Of a stretch of 46,862 nucleotides of DNA, positions 26,973 to 35,946 are shown one piece after another; the stretch's first letter is position 1; each line of letters starts with the position of its first letter. The stretch covers positions 1 through 46,862 of the forward strand of contig JARGFH010000005.1 in NCBI GenBank assembly GCA_029210695.1, read 5' to 3'. Under the pieces are notes generated by a model, which searched no databases, had not been told where the DNA came from, and worked only from the letters and a program-made list of their open reading frames with translations. Position numbers and translations under genes: made by a program. Source of the stretch: Acidimicrobiia bacterium. Lineage in GTDB: Bacteria; Actinomycetota; Acidimicrobiia; Spongiisociales; JAHEDJ01.

Positions 26973-28408
26973 TGGCCTCTCCGAACGCCTTTCGGGAGTT
27001 CGAACGTCGAGACCGGACGTATCTGCCGGTGGTCGAGCGGGTCCAGAACTACAAGGAGTTCACGATCCGGCTCGAAGCAGACGAACTCCGGAACCAGAGT
27101 GCCCGGTGCATGGACTGCGGTGTGCCCTATTGCCACGCAGGATGCCCGATTCACAACATCATCCCCGACTTCAACGAACTCGTCTCAGACGATCAGTGGC
27201 GGCAGGCCCTCGACGTGTTGCACTCCACGAACAACTTCCCCGAATTCACCGGCCGGGTCTGTCCCGCCCCCTGTGAGGAGGCGTGCACTCTCAATCTGCA
27301 CGATGCCCCGGTCACGATCAAGACCATCGAACACGCCATCATCGAACGGGCCTGGGCCAACCGCTGGATCGAGCCGCAAATCCCGCTCCGGCGCACCGGC
27401 AAGCGGGTGGCGGTAGTGGGGTCCGGTCCGGCCGGTCTCGCCTCCGCCCAGCAACTGGCCAGGGCCGGGCACGAGGTCGTCGTCTACGAGAAGAGCCCGA
27501 AGGTGGGCGGCTTGCTGCGGTACGGCATCCCCGATTTCAAACTGGCTAAATCCGTCATAGATCGCCGGATGTCACAGATGCAGACCGAGGGTGTCGAGTT
27601 CCGGGTCAACAGCCACGTCGGGGTGACGGTTCCCATCGAGCGACTGGTCGACCGCTACGACGCGGTGGTGCTGGCCGGCGGGGCCGAACAACCCCGGGAT
27701 CTGGTGGTGCCGGGCCGGGACCTCGACGGCGTTCACTTCGCCATGCCGTACCTCACCCAACAGAACCGCAGGGTCGGCGGCGAATCGGTGCGCAAGGCGC
27801 CCCTCGACGCAGCCGGGAAGCATGTTGTCGTCATCGGTGGTGGTGATACGGGGTCGGATTGTGTGGGAACCGCCAACCGGCAGGGGGCGGCCTCAGTGAC
27901 CCAACTCGAGCTGCTGCCGGAGCCGCCGGAACGCCCCGACAAGCTGTTGACCTGGCCGGACTGGCCCAACCGGCTCCGGACTTCCTCGTCGCACGACGAA
28001 GGCTGCAGGCGCATGTGGTCGGTATCGACGTCGTCGTTCTCAGGTTCGGACGGAAAGGTCGAGGCACTGCATGGCGTTGCCGTGGAATGGCACGAGGAGG
28101 ACGGATTTCGGGACATGCGTGAAGTGGCCGGATCCGAGTTCGAACTACCAGCCGACCTCGTGCTGCTGGCGATGGGGTTCATCAAGCCGGTGCACGAGGG
28201 TTTGCTGAGCCAACTCGGCGTCAACTACGACGGCCGCGGCAATGTGAAGGCCAACACAGACGACTACCAAACCAACATCGACGGCGTGTTCGCGGCAGGC
28301 GATATGCGCCGTGGCCAGTCGCTGGTTGTCTGGGCGATTCGTGAAGGCCGCCACTGTGCTCGGGCCGTCGACGAATACCTGATGGGCAGGTCCGATCTGG
28401 CGCGGTGA
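26972..28408 (+). CDS. gltD: Glutamate synthase (NADPH) small subunit
   Basis: This 478-residue protein starts at the ATG overlapping the gltB stop. The N-terminal Cys-rich domain ([14 protein letters not shown] at Cys46-58 and [10 protein letters not shown]) holds the 4Fe-4S clusters. An FAD-binding motif follows ([26 protein letters not shown], about residue 143) and then an NADPH-binding motif ([22 protein letters not shown]). The C-terminal [18 protein letters not shown] is typical. It passes electrons from NADPH to GltB. The frame is open further upstream within gltB but without family similarity. Confidence 0.97.
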   Translation: MASPNAFREFERRDRTYLPVVERVQNYKEFTIRLEADELRNQSARCMDCGVPYCHAGCPIHNIIPDFNELVSDDQWRQALDVLHSTNNFPEFTGRVCPAPCEEACTLNLHDAPVTIKTIEHAIIERAWANRWIEPQIPLRRTGKRVAVVGSGPAGLASAQQLARAGHEVVVYEKSPKVGGLLRYGIPDFKLAKSVIDRRMSQMQTEGVEFRVNSHVGVTVPIERLVDRYDAVVLAGGAEQPRDLVVPGRDLDGVHFAMPYLTQQNRRVGGESVRKAPLDAAGKHVVVIGGGDTGSDCVGTANRQGAASVTQLELLPEPPERPDKLLTWPDWPNRLRTSSSHDEGCRRMWSVSTSSFSGSDGKVEALHGVAVEWHEEDGFRDMREVAGSEFELPADLVLLAMGFIKPVHEGLLSQLGVNYDGRGNVKANTDDYQTNIDGVFAAGDMRRGQSLVVWAIREGRHCARAVDEYLMGRSDLAR

Positions 28409-28461
28409 CGGGAGACCGGGCCGACGGGCAGGAACACCAGGATCTTCCGACTGTGAAACGG

Positions 28462-28489
28462 CGAGGAGGGGGCCGGAGCCCCCTCCTCG
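28462..28489 (+). terminator. Bidirectional hairpin between gltD and VWA gene
   Basis: CGAGGAGGGGGC-CGGA-GCCCCCTCCTCG is a perfect 12-bp stem with a tetraloop. It lies between two convergent genes and probably stops transcription from both sides. Confidence 0.75.
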
Positions 28490-28511
28490 GGTCGATTGGC
28501 AGTCGGATGGG

Positions 28512-29813
28512 TTATTTGGGTGCCGGTGGCACCAGGCAGGCGGCGAAGGCCTCATTGCCGAATCCGTCGGTGATCCTCACCGTGGCGTCGCCCAGGCCCT
28601 TGATCTTCCAGTCCACCGCGCCCGGGCCTGCTTTGATCGATATGTCGTCGTCGTTCTCGGTGTACTTGATATTCGTGCCACTCGCGAATGGCCCGAATAC
28701 CGTCCCGCTGCCGTCGTCGATCAACTCAACCGTCAGCCCGTCGGCCGAGGCTCCGATCAGGTAGAACCCGTCCTCGTTCTGGCCCGTACCGGGCGCCTTG
28801 GGTGTCTTCCCGGCCGGGTTGACCCCCTCGTCACAGAACGCTGCTCCGACGGTGATCGACTTCTCCTCGAAGATGACTTCACCGTCTGCGTCGGTCATTG
28901 GTTCCCCATCGATGAGGGCCCAGTCCTGGCAGACATAGACCCCGGGCGCCGCGTCGGCAGCGACCGTGATCGTCTCGGTGAAACCGGCGTCATCGCCGCT
29001 GGTCACGGTGAGGCTCGCCGGCGCAAACGTCGTCGAGATTGGGTCCGCACAATTGCTGGCCATGCCGACCTCGGCCGGTAGATTGCTCAAACCGGTGAGA
29101 ATGGCGGCCGCAACGTCATCCGAGCTGGCAGCGGACAGATACACACCACCGGTAGCGTTTGCGATAGCTGTGGCCTGACCGGTGGCGTCGAGGCCGTCGG
29201 CGCCTGGGACATTGATGGCGATCACAGTGATACCTGCTGCCTGGAGAGCAGCAATAGTCGAAGCAAGCGTTGCGGTACCGCTCGGGTCGTGCCCGGAGGC
29301 GTCGCCGAACCAGACGACGATCGGCGTGGATCCGTCCGGAAAGACCAAACCGGCGAGCTGCGTCAGGGCATTGAGTTGCGCCTCGGGAATGTCACCGCCA
29401 CCGCCAGCCGACCAGGCCCCGATGGCCGCCTGGACCGTCGCGATTGTGGGCGTCAGAGCTGCATCCAGGTTGTATACGAAAGCATCCCCGAAGTCCCGGT
29501 ACTGCGCAGCTGCGAACTGGGCAGTGGGCTGGGCGGTCTGGACTGTGGTCATGATGGCCGTGGCGTTGGCTTTGACGTTGGCCAGAGCTCCACTCATGCT
29601 CCCGGTCGTATCCGCCAGGAACACGATGGCGGGATTCGGCGGTATCTCGGGCGTGTGGACCGTCTTGACCACGTCGAAAGAGCCGCCCTGGGCCACGGTG
29701 GCGCTCACTGTTTCCGGCGTCAGAGCGGGATGGTTACCGGTCGCACCGGCGCCCATCATCGGGAAGGCGGTAAGGACCAGCGCCATTACCACCAATAGGG
29801 TCATTCGCTTCAT
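28512..29813 (-). CDS. Secreted VWA-domain protein with CLVPPxPK C-terminal domain
   Basis: This 433-residue protein starts at the ATG at 29813, just before a signal peptide ([18 protein letters not shown]). A von Willebrand A domain covers about residues 55-260, with the metal site DTTGSMS near 68 and WFGDASG. A short beta domain follows. The last 107 residues (327-433) form a compact domain with [23 protein letters not shown] and the terminal CLVPPAPK. The same domain ends the VWA protein at 39799. There is no LPXTG motif or membrane anchor. Adhesion or surface assembly is likely from the VWA fold; the role of the tail is unknown. Confidence 0.87.
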   Translation of the reverse strand: MKRMTLLVVMALVLTAFPMMGAGATGNHPALTPETVSATVAQGGSFDVVKTVHTPEIPPNPAIVFLADTTGSMSGALANVKANATAIMTTVQTAQPTAQFAAAQYRDFGDAFVYNLDAALTPTIATVQAAIGAWSAGGGGDIPEAQLNALTQLAGLVFPDGSTPIVVWFGDASGHDPSGTATLASTIAALQAAGITVIAINVPGADGLDATGQATAIANATGGVYLSAASSDDVAAAILTGLSNLPAEVGMASNCADPISTTFAPASLTVTSGDDAGFTETITVAADAAPGVYVCQDWALIDGEPMTDADGEVIFEEKSITVGAAFCDEGVNPAGKTPKAPGTGQNEDGFYLIGASADGLTVELIDDGSGTVFGPFASGTNIKYTENDDDISIKAGPGAVDWKIKGLGDATVRITDGFGNEAFAACLVPPAPK

Positions 29814-30365
29814 TATCTGTGTACCTCGCTTGTCGGGGTGCGTCGCGATTCGGTTGCCCTCTCGAGCCACGCGGAATGCAGCGCGCCGTTTCCCTCCTCA
29901 GAACTGGGTGATGTGTGCGACCCCCTTCCCGCTCGACACGTGATCGAAGCCGGCTCGCCGTGTATGAGTGGACCTACCGCAAGTGGATGTACTGCGCGTC
30001 CAGATCCGGGGTCTGCACAAGGTCGGCACCCATCGGACGGGACTTTGATCTCCCTCGGGGCGGGCAGTTCCCGCCGGGTTGATCGGCAGTGAATCGGCGC
30101 TACGTCCGGCAACTCCGGCACGAATAGCGCAAACGGTTGAACGACGCGTAGGTCCCCCTCATCGCTCTCCCAGCTCGCTCTCCCAGCGTCACTGTATCAC
30201 CACTTTATGCGAGATTGCAACGGCTTTCTGCACCCCGTTGTCTCCGTTGGGTCGACCCCCAGGTTTTGCTCTCTAGCCAAACGATCGGTCCTGTCGTATG
30301 GTCGGAGCAAGGGAAACGGCGGATCGCTCCCGGTCGCCCAATCGCTCCCGGGAAGGGGGTGACAC
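29814..30365. other. Intergenic region without a recognised gene
   Basis: These 552 bases separate two divergent genes. I see no convincing coding frame or known riboswitch. Features are a direct repeat CGCTCTCCCAG at 30163 and 30176 and a perfect palindrome GGGTCGACCC at 30249-30258. Both promoters must lie here. Confidence 0.6.
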
Positions 30366-30830
30366 ATGCGTACTGAGTTGACCAAGACCATGCCGGTGCC
30401 GCTCAAGAAGGGGTTCGACTACCTCAACGACTTCAAGACGTGGCCGGACTGGTACGTCGGGATGACCGAAGTCCTCAACCCGGCGCACGCCCAATGGATC
30501 ATCCCCGGCGATCGCGTCGAGTTCGCCTACCGGCTCGTCGGTCGGCGCGTCGAGGGGGTTTCAACGCTCGACGACAAGATCGACTTCGATTTCGTCCGGT
30601 TCCACAGTGATGTCCCCGGCCTCCCGCGGGTCTACCACGAGTTCCACTACGGTCCTGCCGGCGACGCCGCCTTCATCCTGAAGGTCACGCTGGAGACCAA
30701 GGAAGACGAGCTAACCACCTTCTTTGGGAAGGTCGTCGACAAGATGATGCTGCCCCGGACACTCGAGCGTGATCTGCGGGGAAGCCTCGAAAACCTGGAA
30801 GAAATCTTCGTAGCGGGCCTGTACGAATAG
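30366..30830 (+). CDS. SRPBCC-fold protein
   Basis: This 154-residue soluble protein looks like a START/polyketide-cyclase (SRPBCC) member. The N-terminal strand and helices TKTMPVPLKKGFDYLNDFKTWPDWY are typical, then YRLVGRRVEGV strands and a long C-terminal helix (LERDLRGSLENLEEIF). These proteins bind hydrophobic ligands; ligand and role are unknown. AAGGGGGTGA precedes the ATG, so it has a leader. An A-B-A palindromic repeat block starts 8 nt after the stop. Confidence 0.75.
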   Translation: MRTELTKTMPVPLKKGFDYLNDFKTWPDWYVGMTEVLNPAHAQWIIPGDRVEFAYRLVGRRVEGVSTLDDKIDFDFVRFHSDVPGLPRVYHEFHYGPAGDAAFILKVTLETKEDELTTFFGKVVDKMMLPRTLERDLRGSLENLEEIFVAGLYE

Positions 30831-30838
30831 GGGGTTTT

Positions 30839-31039
30839 TCGGTCCCCCCGGAGGGGGGAAGGTACCGCCGCCGGAGGCGGGGGTAGGGGGGCTCCGGTGG
30901 TGAGTTCCTGTTCGCGCCCCCTCTGCCTCGAAGACTCGGCATCTCCCCCGCTCGAGCGGGGAAGAAACGCGGGTGGGTCGGTCCCCCCGGAGGGGGGAAG
31001 GTACCGCCGCCGGAGGCGGGGGTAGGGGGGCTCCGGTGG
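30839..31039 (+). repeat. A-B-A palindromic repeat block
   Basis: Two identical 62-nt class A copies (30839-30900 and 30978-31039, TCGGTCCCCCCGG...) flank one class B copy (30916-30975) in the opposite sense. Each class A unit has two hairpins, GGTCCCCCCGGAGGGGGG and CCGCCGCCGGAGGCGG. The class B unit has CTCCCCCGCTCGAGCGGGG. Confidence 0.92.
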
Positions 31040-31112
31040 GCCGGGTTCGTGCCGCACCGGTGTAACTCGCCAGGGGGCCCAACTAGCCGGGATCTCCTGC
31101 GAACATGGTGGC

Positions 31113-31940
31113 GTGCAATCGATTGACATGCTCTCGTCCACCGGTCTCCCTCGTCACGAGGCGGAACGGCTGGTCATGGCGGCCACCAAGCGTCCCCGCG
31201 CCGGGATCCTGGACGGCACGCCACTCACCCCCGATGAGACGGCCCGCTTCCGGGAACTCGCGGCGCGCCGCCGGTCCGGCGAACCGCTCCAGTATCTGGA
31301 GGGCACAGTCGAGTTCGGCCCGGTGGAGTTACTCGTCGACGAACGTGCGTTGATCCCGCGCCCCGAGACCGAGGCAGTCTGGGATGAGGCCCGTCGCATG
31401 TTGGGAGAGGCGGGTCGGGGAACGGTCATCGTCGATCTCTGCACCGGCAGCGGGGCGATGGCTCTGGCTATGAAGACGGTGTTCCCTGCCGCCCGGGTGT
31501 TCGCGACCGACCTCAGCGAGGAAGCGTTGTCCCTGGCTGGGGAGAACGCTTCCCGCCTCGGTCTCGACATTCAGTTCTTCCACGGCGACCTGTTCGACGC
31601 GTTGCCGCGCTCGATCTACGGGCGGATCGATCTGCTGTTGACCAATCCCCCTTACATCGAGGAAAGGGAATGGCCGACTCTGCCGGCCGAGGTGCGCGAC
31701 TTTGAGCCCCGGCAGGCGCTGGTGGCCGGACTCGAAGGCACGGAGATTCTGGAGCGGATTGCAGACGACGTCTACTGGTGGCTCGGGGTCGGTGGATGGC
31801 TGGTCACAGAAATCGGCGAGACCCAGGGCCAGCGCGCGGATGAGTTGTTCGGCCAATGGCTCGACACAGAAGTGCGCCCCGATCTCACCGGCCGCGATCG
31901 AATGCTGGTCGGCCGCAAAGGCGCCCGCTGCTGCGTCTAG
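31113..31940 (+). CDS. prmC: Release factor glutamine methyltransferase PrmC
   Basis: This 275-residue SAM-dependent enzyme methylates the Gln of the GGQ motif in class I release factors. It has an N-terminal helical domain with RRRSGEPLQYLEGTVEF, then the SAM-binding VIVDLCTGSGAMALA near residue 105, and the catalytic NPPY (Asn178-Tyr181). The motif ALIPRPETE near 80 is also typical. It is usually next to prfA and tsaC; here prfA is absent and tsaC is 11 kb away, separated by repeat-rich DNA. The GTG start has no Shine-Dalgarno; a weak GAACAT lies 6 nt upstream. Confidence 0.93.
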   Translation: MQSIDMLSSTGLPRHEAERLVMAATKRPRAGILDGTPLTPDETARFRELAARRRSGEPLQYLEGTVEFGPVELLVDERALIPRPETEAVWDEARRMLGEAGRGTVIVDLCTGSGAMALAMKTVFPAARVFATDLSEEALSLAGENASRLGLDIQFFHGDLFDALPRSIYGRIDLLLTNPPYIEEREWPTLPAEVRDFEPRQALVAGLEGTEILERIADDVYWWLGVGGWLVTEIGETQGQRADELFGQWLDTEVRPDLTGRDRMLVGRKGARCCV

Positions 31941-31955
31941 CGACGCTTGGCGGTG

Positions 31956-32466
31956 AGCCCCCCTACCCCCGCCTCCGGCGGCGGTACTTTCCCCCCTGCG
32001 GGGGGACCGATTCACCCGCGTTTCTCCGCTGCGTCAGCAGGGGAGTGACGGGTCTTCGCTCAACCCGCGTGGCAGAGGGGGCATGCACGTGAGCCCCCCT
32101 ACCTCCGCACAATCGCGAACTGCGACACCCTGCGGGGGGACCGACTGACACGCGTTTCTCCGCTGCGTCAGCATGGGAGTGACGGGTCTTCGCTCAACCG
32201 CCGTTTCTCCCCCGCTTGGGCGGGGGAGATGCCGAGTCTTCGAGGCAGAGGGGGCATTGGCGTACGCCTGGGATGCCGAGTCTTCGATCGAATTGGATTG
32301 ACCCGACCACCATCACACTCACGAAATCGACGGGTCAATCCATTTCGACAGGCAGAGGGGGCAGTGGGGTAGGCGGCAGCGCGGCGTGGCCCCCCTACCC
32401 CCGCCTGCCGGCGGCGGTACCTTCCCCCCTCCGGGGGGACCGACTCACCCGCGTTTCTCCCCCGCT
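31956..32466 (+). repeat. Array of alternating class A and class B repeats
   Basis: Copies in order are A 31956-32011, B (reverse, variant) 32017-32084, A 32091-32146, B 32150-32197, B 32203-32256, B with an inserted arm 32272-32366, A 32388-32446, and a truncated B 32447-32466. The last copy is cut off at the join with the DUF11 pseudogene. This region has no gene of its own. Confidence 0.88.
32288..32348 (+). repeat. Extra hairpin arm inside a class B repeat
   Basis: Arms TCGAATTGGATTGACCCG and CGGGTCAATCCATTTCGA (17 of 18 pairs) enclose a 25-nt loop. The insert sits between CTTCGA and CAGGCAGAGGGG of a class B copy. It occupies the same place as the arm at 37545-37598. Confidence 0.85.
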
Positions 32467-34005
32467 GAAGGACTTCGCGCCTGACTCCGTGATCGCAGGC
32501 GGCGCGGGTGGAACGTTCACCCTCGTTGTCACGAACACCGGCAAGTCACGCTCAGCGACGCAGTCGTGACCGACAACGGGATCGATGGCCGCCTCGACAT
32601 GCTGATCGTGTCGGTGACGACAGCATCGGCCGCAGGTGGTGAGGATTGCAGCGCCTCCTCTGGCCAGGACGTCTCGTGCATAATCCCCACGCTTGCGGTG
32701 GACGAGTGGGTGATTATCACCGTGAGATTCGAAGTCGACTCGTCGGTTCCTGAGGCAGACGGTGTCGGCGGGCTCAATGATGGGCCGGTTGTTCCCAACT
32801 CGGCCGACGTGAGGGCTGAGGCGTCTCGGGGCGATTCGGAGGATCCCAGCGACGACGTCACCGCCAGCGGCGGAGACAACCTCGCCATCCTGGTTGACAT
32901 CGACCTGTCGATCGTCAAGACGTTTGATCCAGACTCGGTGCCGCAAGGTACGAACCAGTCGTTCACCATCGTGGTGAGCAACGGCGGACCGTCGGATGCG
33001 CTAATCGCCAACGGCTCGGGAGTGAGCATCTCCGATACAGCGCACGGCTCGCTCGAAGTCAGAGCCGTCACCGTGGCCGGAGACGGCTCGTGTACCTGGA
33101 CGGTCTACTGTCCAGATGTTCCTCAGACAATCGAATGCCTTGTCGACATCCCGGCAGGCGAGTCGGTGACTATCACCGTCGACTACACGGCAGCGCCGTT
33201 CCTGAGCGGCGACCCGTCACCGTACGGAACGACAGCCGGTGACGACTTCCGGTTCGTGTTCGTAAATGGGAGCATCCTCGAAGGGTCGACCCAAGGTGGA
33301 TCGGTCTACCTTGACGGCGTGGACATCACCAGCGAGGTGACGATCCTCAGCAGTCTGATGAGGAACGACCTGATCTTCGATCCGGCGGGTGACGATCCGG
33401 CCTTCGAGATGCACCTGTCCTGCTCCGACCCCTTCACGGGCGGTTGGGGCCAGTCGGCCGGACCGGTCGAGGGCATTGACGTCAACTGGCAGATCGCCTA
33501 CTTCTCGATTGCCCGTTACAACAGCCAGGGGTTCTTCAAGAACTGCGGCAACGTGGTGAATTCGTTCGAAGTGCCGAACACGGCGACGGCAACCGGTACG
33601 GACTCGTTCGGCACCCAAACCGTCTCTGATGACGACATGCTGACGATCGGGCCAGGAATCACCCTCGACACGCTGCAGACCAACGGGAAGCGGCTGACCG
33701 CGCGGTTGACCAACTACACAGGCGACGCCAAGACGATCGATGAGGTATCGATCGAGTGGCCGAATAGCAACGGTGAACTGACCAAGGTGTGGCTGACCTT
33801 TGGCCGGACGAACGACATCGTCTGGGATGGGACAACACCACCTCCTGAGACGTTGCTCCAAGCCGGTGTTGACGGCTGGATTGGCGGAACGCTCCTGACC
33901 GGGGAAGCGATCTTGAGGTTCGACTTCCAAAACAAGGTCGACAACAGTGGATACACCATCCGGGTGAACTTCACGGATGGGACGTTCCTCGACATCAGGC
34001 AATAG
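32464..34005 (+). pseudogene. Truncated, frameshifted DUF11-repeat surface protein
   Basis: The coding text begins inside a class B repeat at about 32464 (LKDFAPDSVIAGGAGGTFTLVVTNTGK). It has no start codon, signal peptide or promoter. Near 32550 one base is missing: the next frame continues TLSDAVVTDNGIDGRL. After that the frame is open to 34005 (479 residues from a nominal GTG at 32566). DUF11 beta-sandwich repeats follow, for example KTFDPDSVPQGTNQSFTIVVSNGG, then an unrecognised C-terminal domain (RLTARLTNYTGDAKTIDEVSIEWP). Intact relatives are large secreted adhesin-like proteins. The repeat array appears to have replaced the 5' end. Confidence 0.8.
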
Positions 34006-34027
34006 GCGCCATCGTCAACGAGAGAAA

Positions 34028-34061
34028 GAGGACCCGGGCTTCGGCCCGGGTCCTTCTTTTT
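34028..34061 (+). terminator. Strong intrinsic terminator
   Basis: GGACCCGGGC-TTCG-GCCCGGGTCC, a perfect 10-bp stem with a UUCG-type loop, followed by TTCTTTTT. It is the best rho-independent terminator in the window, retained behind the DUF11 pseudogene. Confidence 0.92.
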
Positions 34062-34212
34062 GCTTGGAGCTCGGCCGGCGCCCGGCTCGGGCTGCCCGGC
34101 TGCGAGTCCGACCACCAACACAGTGGCCAGGCGCACGTTTAACGACAAGCGACGAATGCTCGATTCACGAATAGCGGGTGGGACAGTGAGGAGAAGCGGG
34201 CGCAACCACCCG

Positions 34213-35319
34213 CTACGGCGGGCCGCGGACTCCGCCCGGGCGGAGGAATCTTCTCCGTTGCGGAGGGCTCTTCGGGTCGATGCGGTAGCCCATCCGGTGG
34301 ATGACGATGTGATGGTGGAACCAGCAGAGGGTGGTCAGATTCTCGGGGTCGTGGGTGCCGCCCCGCGACCGGGGTTGGATGTGGTGCGGCTGCAACCGGT
34401 AGCGGCTCGAGCAGCCGTCGGCGGTGCAGGCGCCGCCGTCACGGTGCAGCACAAACCTTCGGACCGCCGGTGGGATCGCCCGGGTCGCCGGTGACGACCA
34501 GGTGGGTCGTCCGGAGCCCGTGGTGATCACCTCGACCGCCCCACCGCACAGGATCTCTTCGAGGGTCAGCGGCCCCACCCTCGGGCCGGCCGCCACGGTC
34601 GCTCCTGTCTCGCCGAAGGTGGCGGAGGCCAGGTCGGCGTCCACGAATACCGTTGCCAGCAGGGTGGCTCCGGACGTTTCGGTGTCGCCGGTGAGGGAGT
34701 CCTGGCAGACTGCCACGAGGGCGTCGGCCAGGCGCTGGCCGATCGGGCCCTGCGTGCCATCGGGCCGGGCCGGGAACCGGTCGGCCCTTTCGAACAGGGC
34801 CTTTTCGACCATCGAGCCGTCGAGGCCGGGCAGCAAACCCCAGGCGCGGTAGGCGGTGCGGTCGAGGTTGGGCTGCATCACGAAGTGGCGCCCGTCGAAG
34901 ATGTCCCGTTCGTCGCCGGGGGTGATTCGCCGGTGCCGGGCGATGAGCCGGCGCATCCCGGCGATGTCGTGGGTGACCGCCGCCTCGATGGCCCGTTCTT
35001 CGCCCACCAGGGCGGCCAGCCGGTCGGCCTCGACGGCCTGATCGAACGACAGCTCGCCCCGCCCGGCCATCAGCCGCAGGTCGTGGTGTTGCGAGTGAGC
35101 GAGGCGGTTCAGTGAGGCGGCGGTGTCGTTGGCCACCCCCAGGCGTCCGGCCAGCCACTCACGCATCGAACGGCACCCGTCGGCCAGGGGGACCTGGCGG
35201 GTGTCGAGTTCGGCGACGATGCCGGCCTGTTCGGTTCGGGCCGCTGCCATCAAGGATTCGAGACCGAGGAGTCGTTGCTCGAGAGCGTCGGTTGTGGCGG
35301 TGGTCAATGGGTGTTCCAT
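34213..35319 (-). CDS. DUF222/13E12-family HNH endonuclease
   Basis: This 368-residue protein of the family is abundant in actinobacteria (13E12 repeat proteins). The N-terminal DUF222 helical domain (EQRLLGLESLMAAARTEQAGIVAELD...) is followed by a C-terminal HNH nuclease: CTADGCSSRYRLQPHHIQPRSRGG...NLTTLCWFHHHIVIH, with the CxxC-like and HH metal ligands. The biological role is unknown; multiplication as selfish or phase-variable genes has been suggested. The ATG at 35319 follows TATATT by 6 nt; the frame is open to 35496 but without family similarity. Confidence 0.92.
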   Translation of the reverse strand: MEHPLTTATTDALEQRLLGLESLMAAARTEQAGIVAELDTRQVPLADGCRSMREWLAGRLGVANDTAASLNRLAHSQHHDLRLMAGRGELSFDQAVEADRLAALVGEERAIEAAVTHDIAGMRRLIARHRRITPGDERDIFDGRHFVMQPNLDRTAYRAWGLLPGLDGSMVEKALFERADRFPARPDGTQGPIGQRLADALVAVCQDSLTGDTETSGATLLATVFVDADLASATFGETGATVAAGPRVGPLTLEEILCGGAVEVITTGSGRPTWSSPATRAIPPAVRRFVLHRDGGACTADGCSSRYRLQPHHIQPRSRGGTHDPENLTTLCWFHHHIVIHRMGYRIDPKSPPQRRRFLRPGGVRGPP

Positions 35320-35323
35320 ACGA

Positions 35324-35657
35324 TCAATATATCGAGAGACTGTGACAGAAAACGGGCGCTGACAGTCGTTGATGGATGTCGGCGTTGATCGCCGATGGCC
35401 TGCCCGGAGCCGACGAAATGATCGGCCCCACGACGGCCGGGACCACTTCCCCCTGGTTGGGCAGCGGCGGGACCAGGCAGACCGATGGTTCAGCACTCGA
35501 CGAGGTCGTTGGCCACCTGGTCGTCGAAGCCGTATTCGATCGGACGGCCGCTCAGGATCGGAGGGACTTGAAGCGTGTCGATCGGGGCTTTGGTCCCTTC
35601 GATGGGCAGGGCGATCTCACATACGATGGGGTTCGTTGAGAAACGGAGGTTTGGCAT
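35324..35657 (-). pseudogene. Possible decayed coding region with CLVPPLP
   Basis: On the minus strand a frame from 35657 (MPNLRFSTNPIVCEIALP...) uses typical host codons and stops at 35490. The next frame continues with equally typical codons and contains SVCLVPPLP (about 35460-35482) before a stop at 35324. CLVPPLP is the terminal motif of the VWA proteins in this window. One frameshift would join the two parts. The region is short and unrecognised, so a chance origin is possible. Confidence 0.25.
35326..35331 (-). promoter_or_regulatory. -10-like hexamer of DUF222 gene
   Basis: TATATT, 6 nt before the ATG at 35319 on the minus strand; the most AT-rich hexamer of this set. Confidence 0.5.
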
Positions 35658-35835
35658 GGCTGAGGGACGGTCCCGGATTGATCCAACGCTGGTTATGGCG
35701 ATCGGTGGGTTGGGGGGAGGGCTCAGCGGGTTTGTGATCTGGATGGTCACCGAGACGTTCGTGTTTCTCCCCGTCTTCGCCGCCGCCGGGCTGGTGGCGG
35801 GGATTGCGATAGCCGAGTCGCTGCGCCGTCGTTGA
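35656..35835 (+). CDS. Small membrane protein
   Basis: This 59-residue protein is preceded by GGAGGT with 5-nt spacing. It has two hydrophobic segments (VMAIGGLGGGLSGFVIWMV and FLPVFAAAGLVAGIAIA) separated by a short TETFV turn, and a basic C-terminus ESLRRR. It forms a helical hairpin topology with both ends probably cytoplasmic. I do not recognise the family. It lies 110 nt upstream of the DsbA-like lipoprotein gene and could be co-transcribed with it. Confidence 0.6.
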   Translation: MAEGRSRIDPTLVMAIGGLGGGLSGFVIWMVTETFVFLPVFAAAGLVAGIAIAESLRRR

Positions 35836-35946
35836 CGAAAGCCGCCCTTCCCTGCCTGTTGGGTAACCAAATGGGAGCGGGCACTCCACCGGGCCTGTGT
35901 CGGCACCGTCTGTCGTTGCCGGTAGCCTGGGAGCAACGGAGGTGAC

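Noticed and set aside
29814-30365. Riboswitch (cyclic di-GMP, cyclic di-AMP, cobalamin) upstream of the VWA or SRPBCC gene
   Set aside because: I looked for the conserved cores on both strands (for example GGCAAACC with GACGCAAAGCC) and did not find them.
32216-32463. Coding start for the DUF11 protein within the repeat array
   Set aside because: The frame is open, but its residues are translated class A/B repeats with no signal peptide, so this is a junction rather than a real N-terminus.
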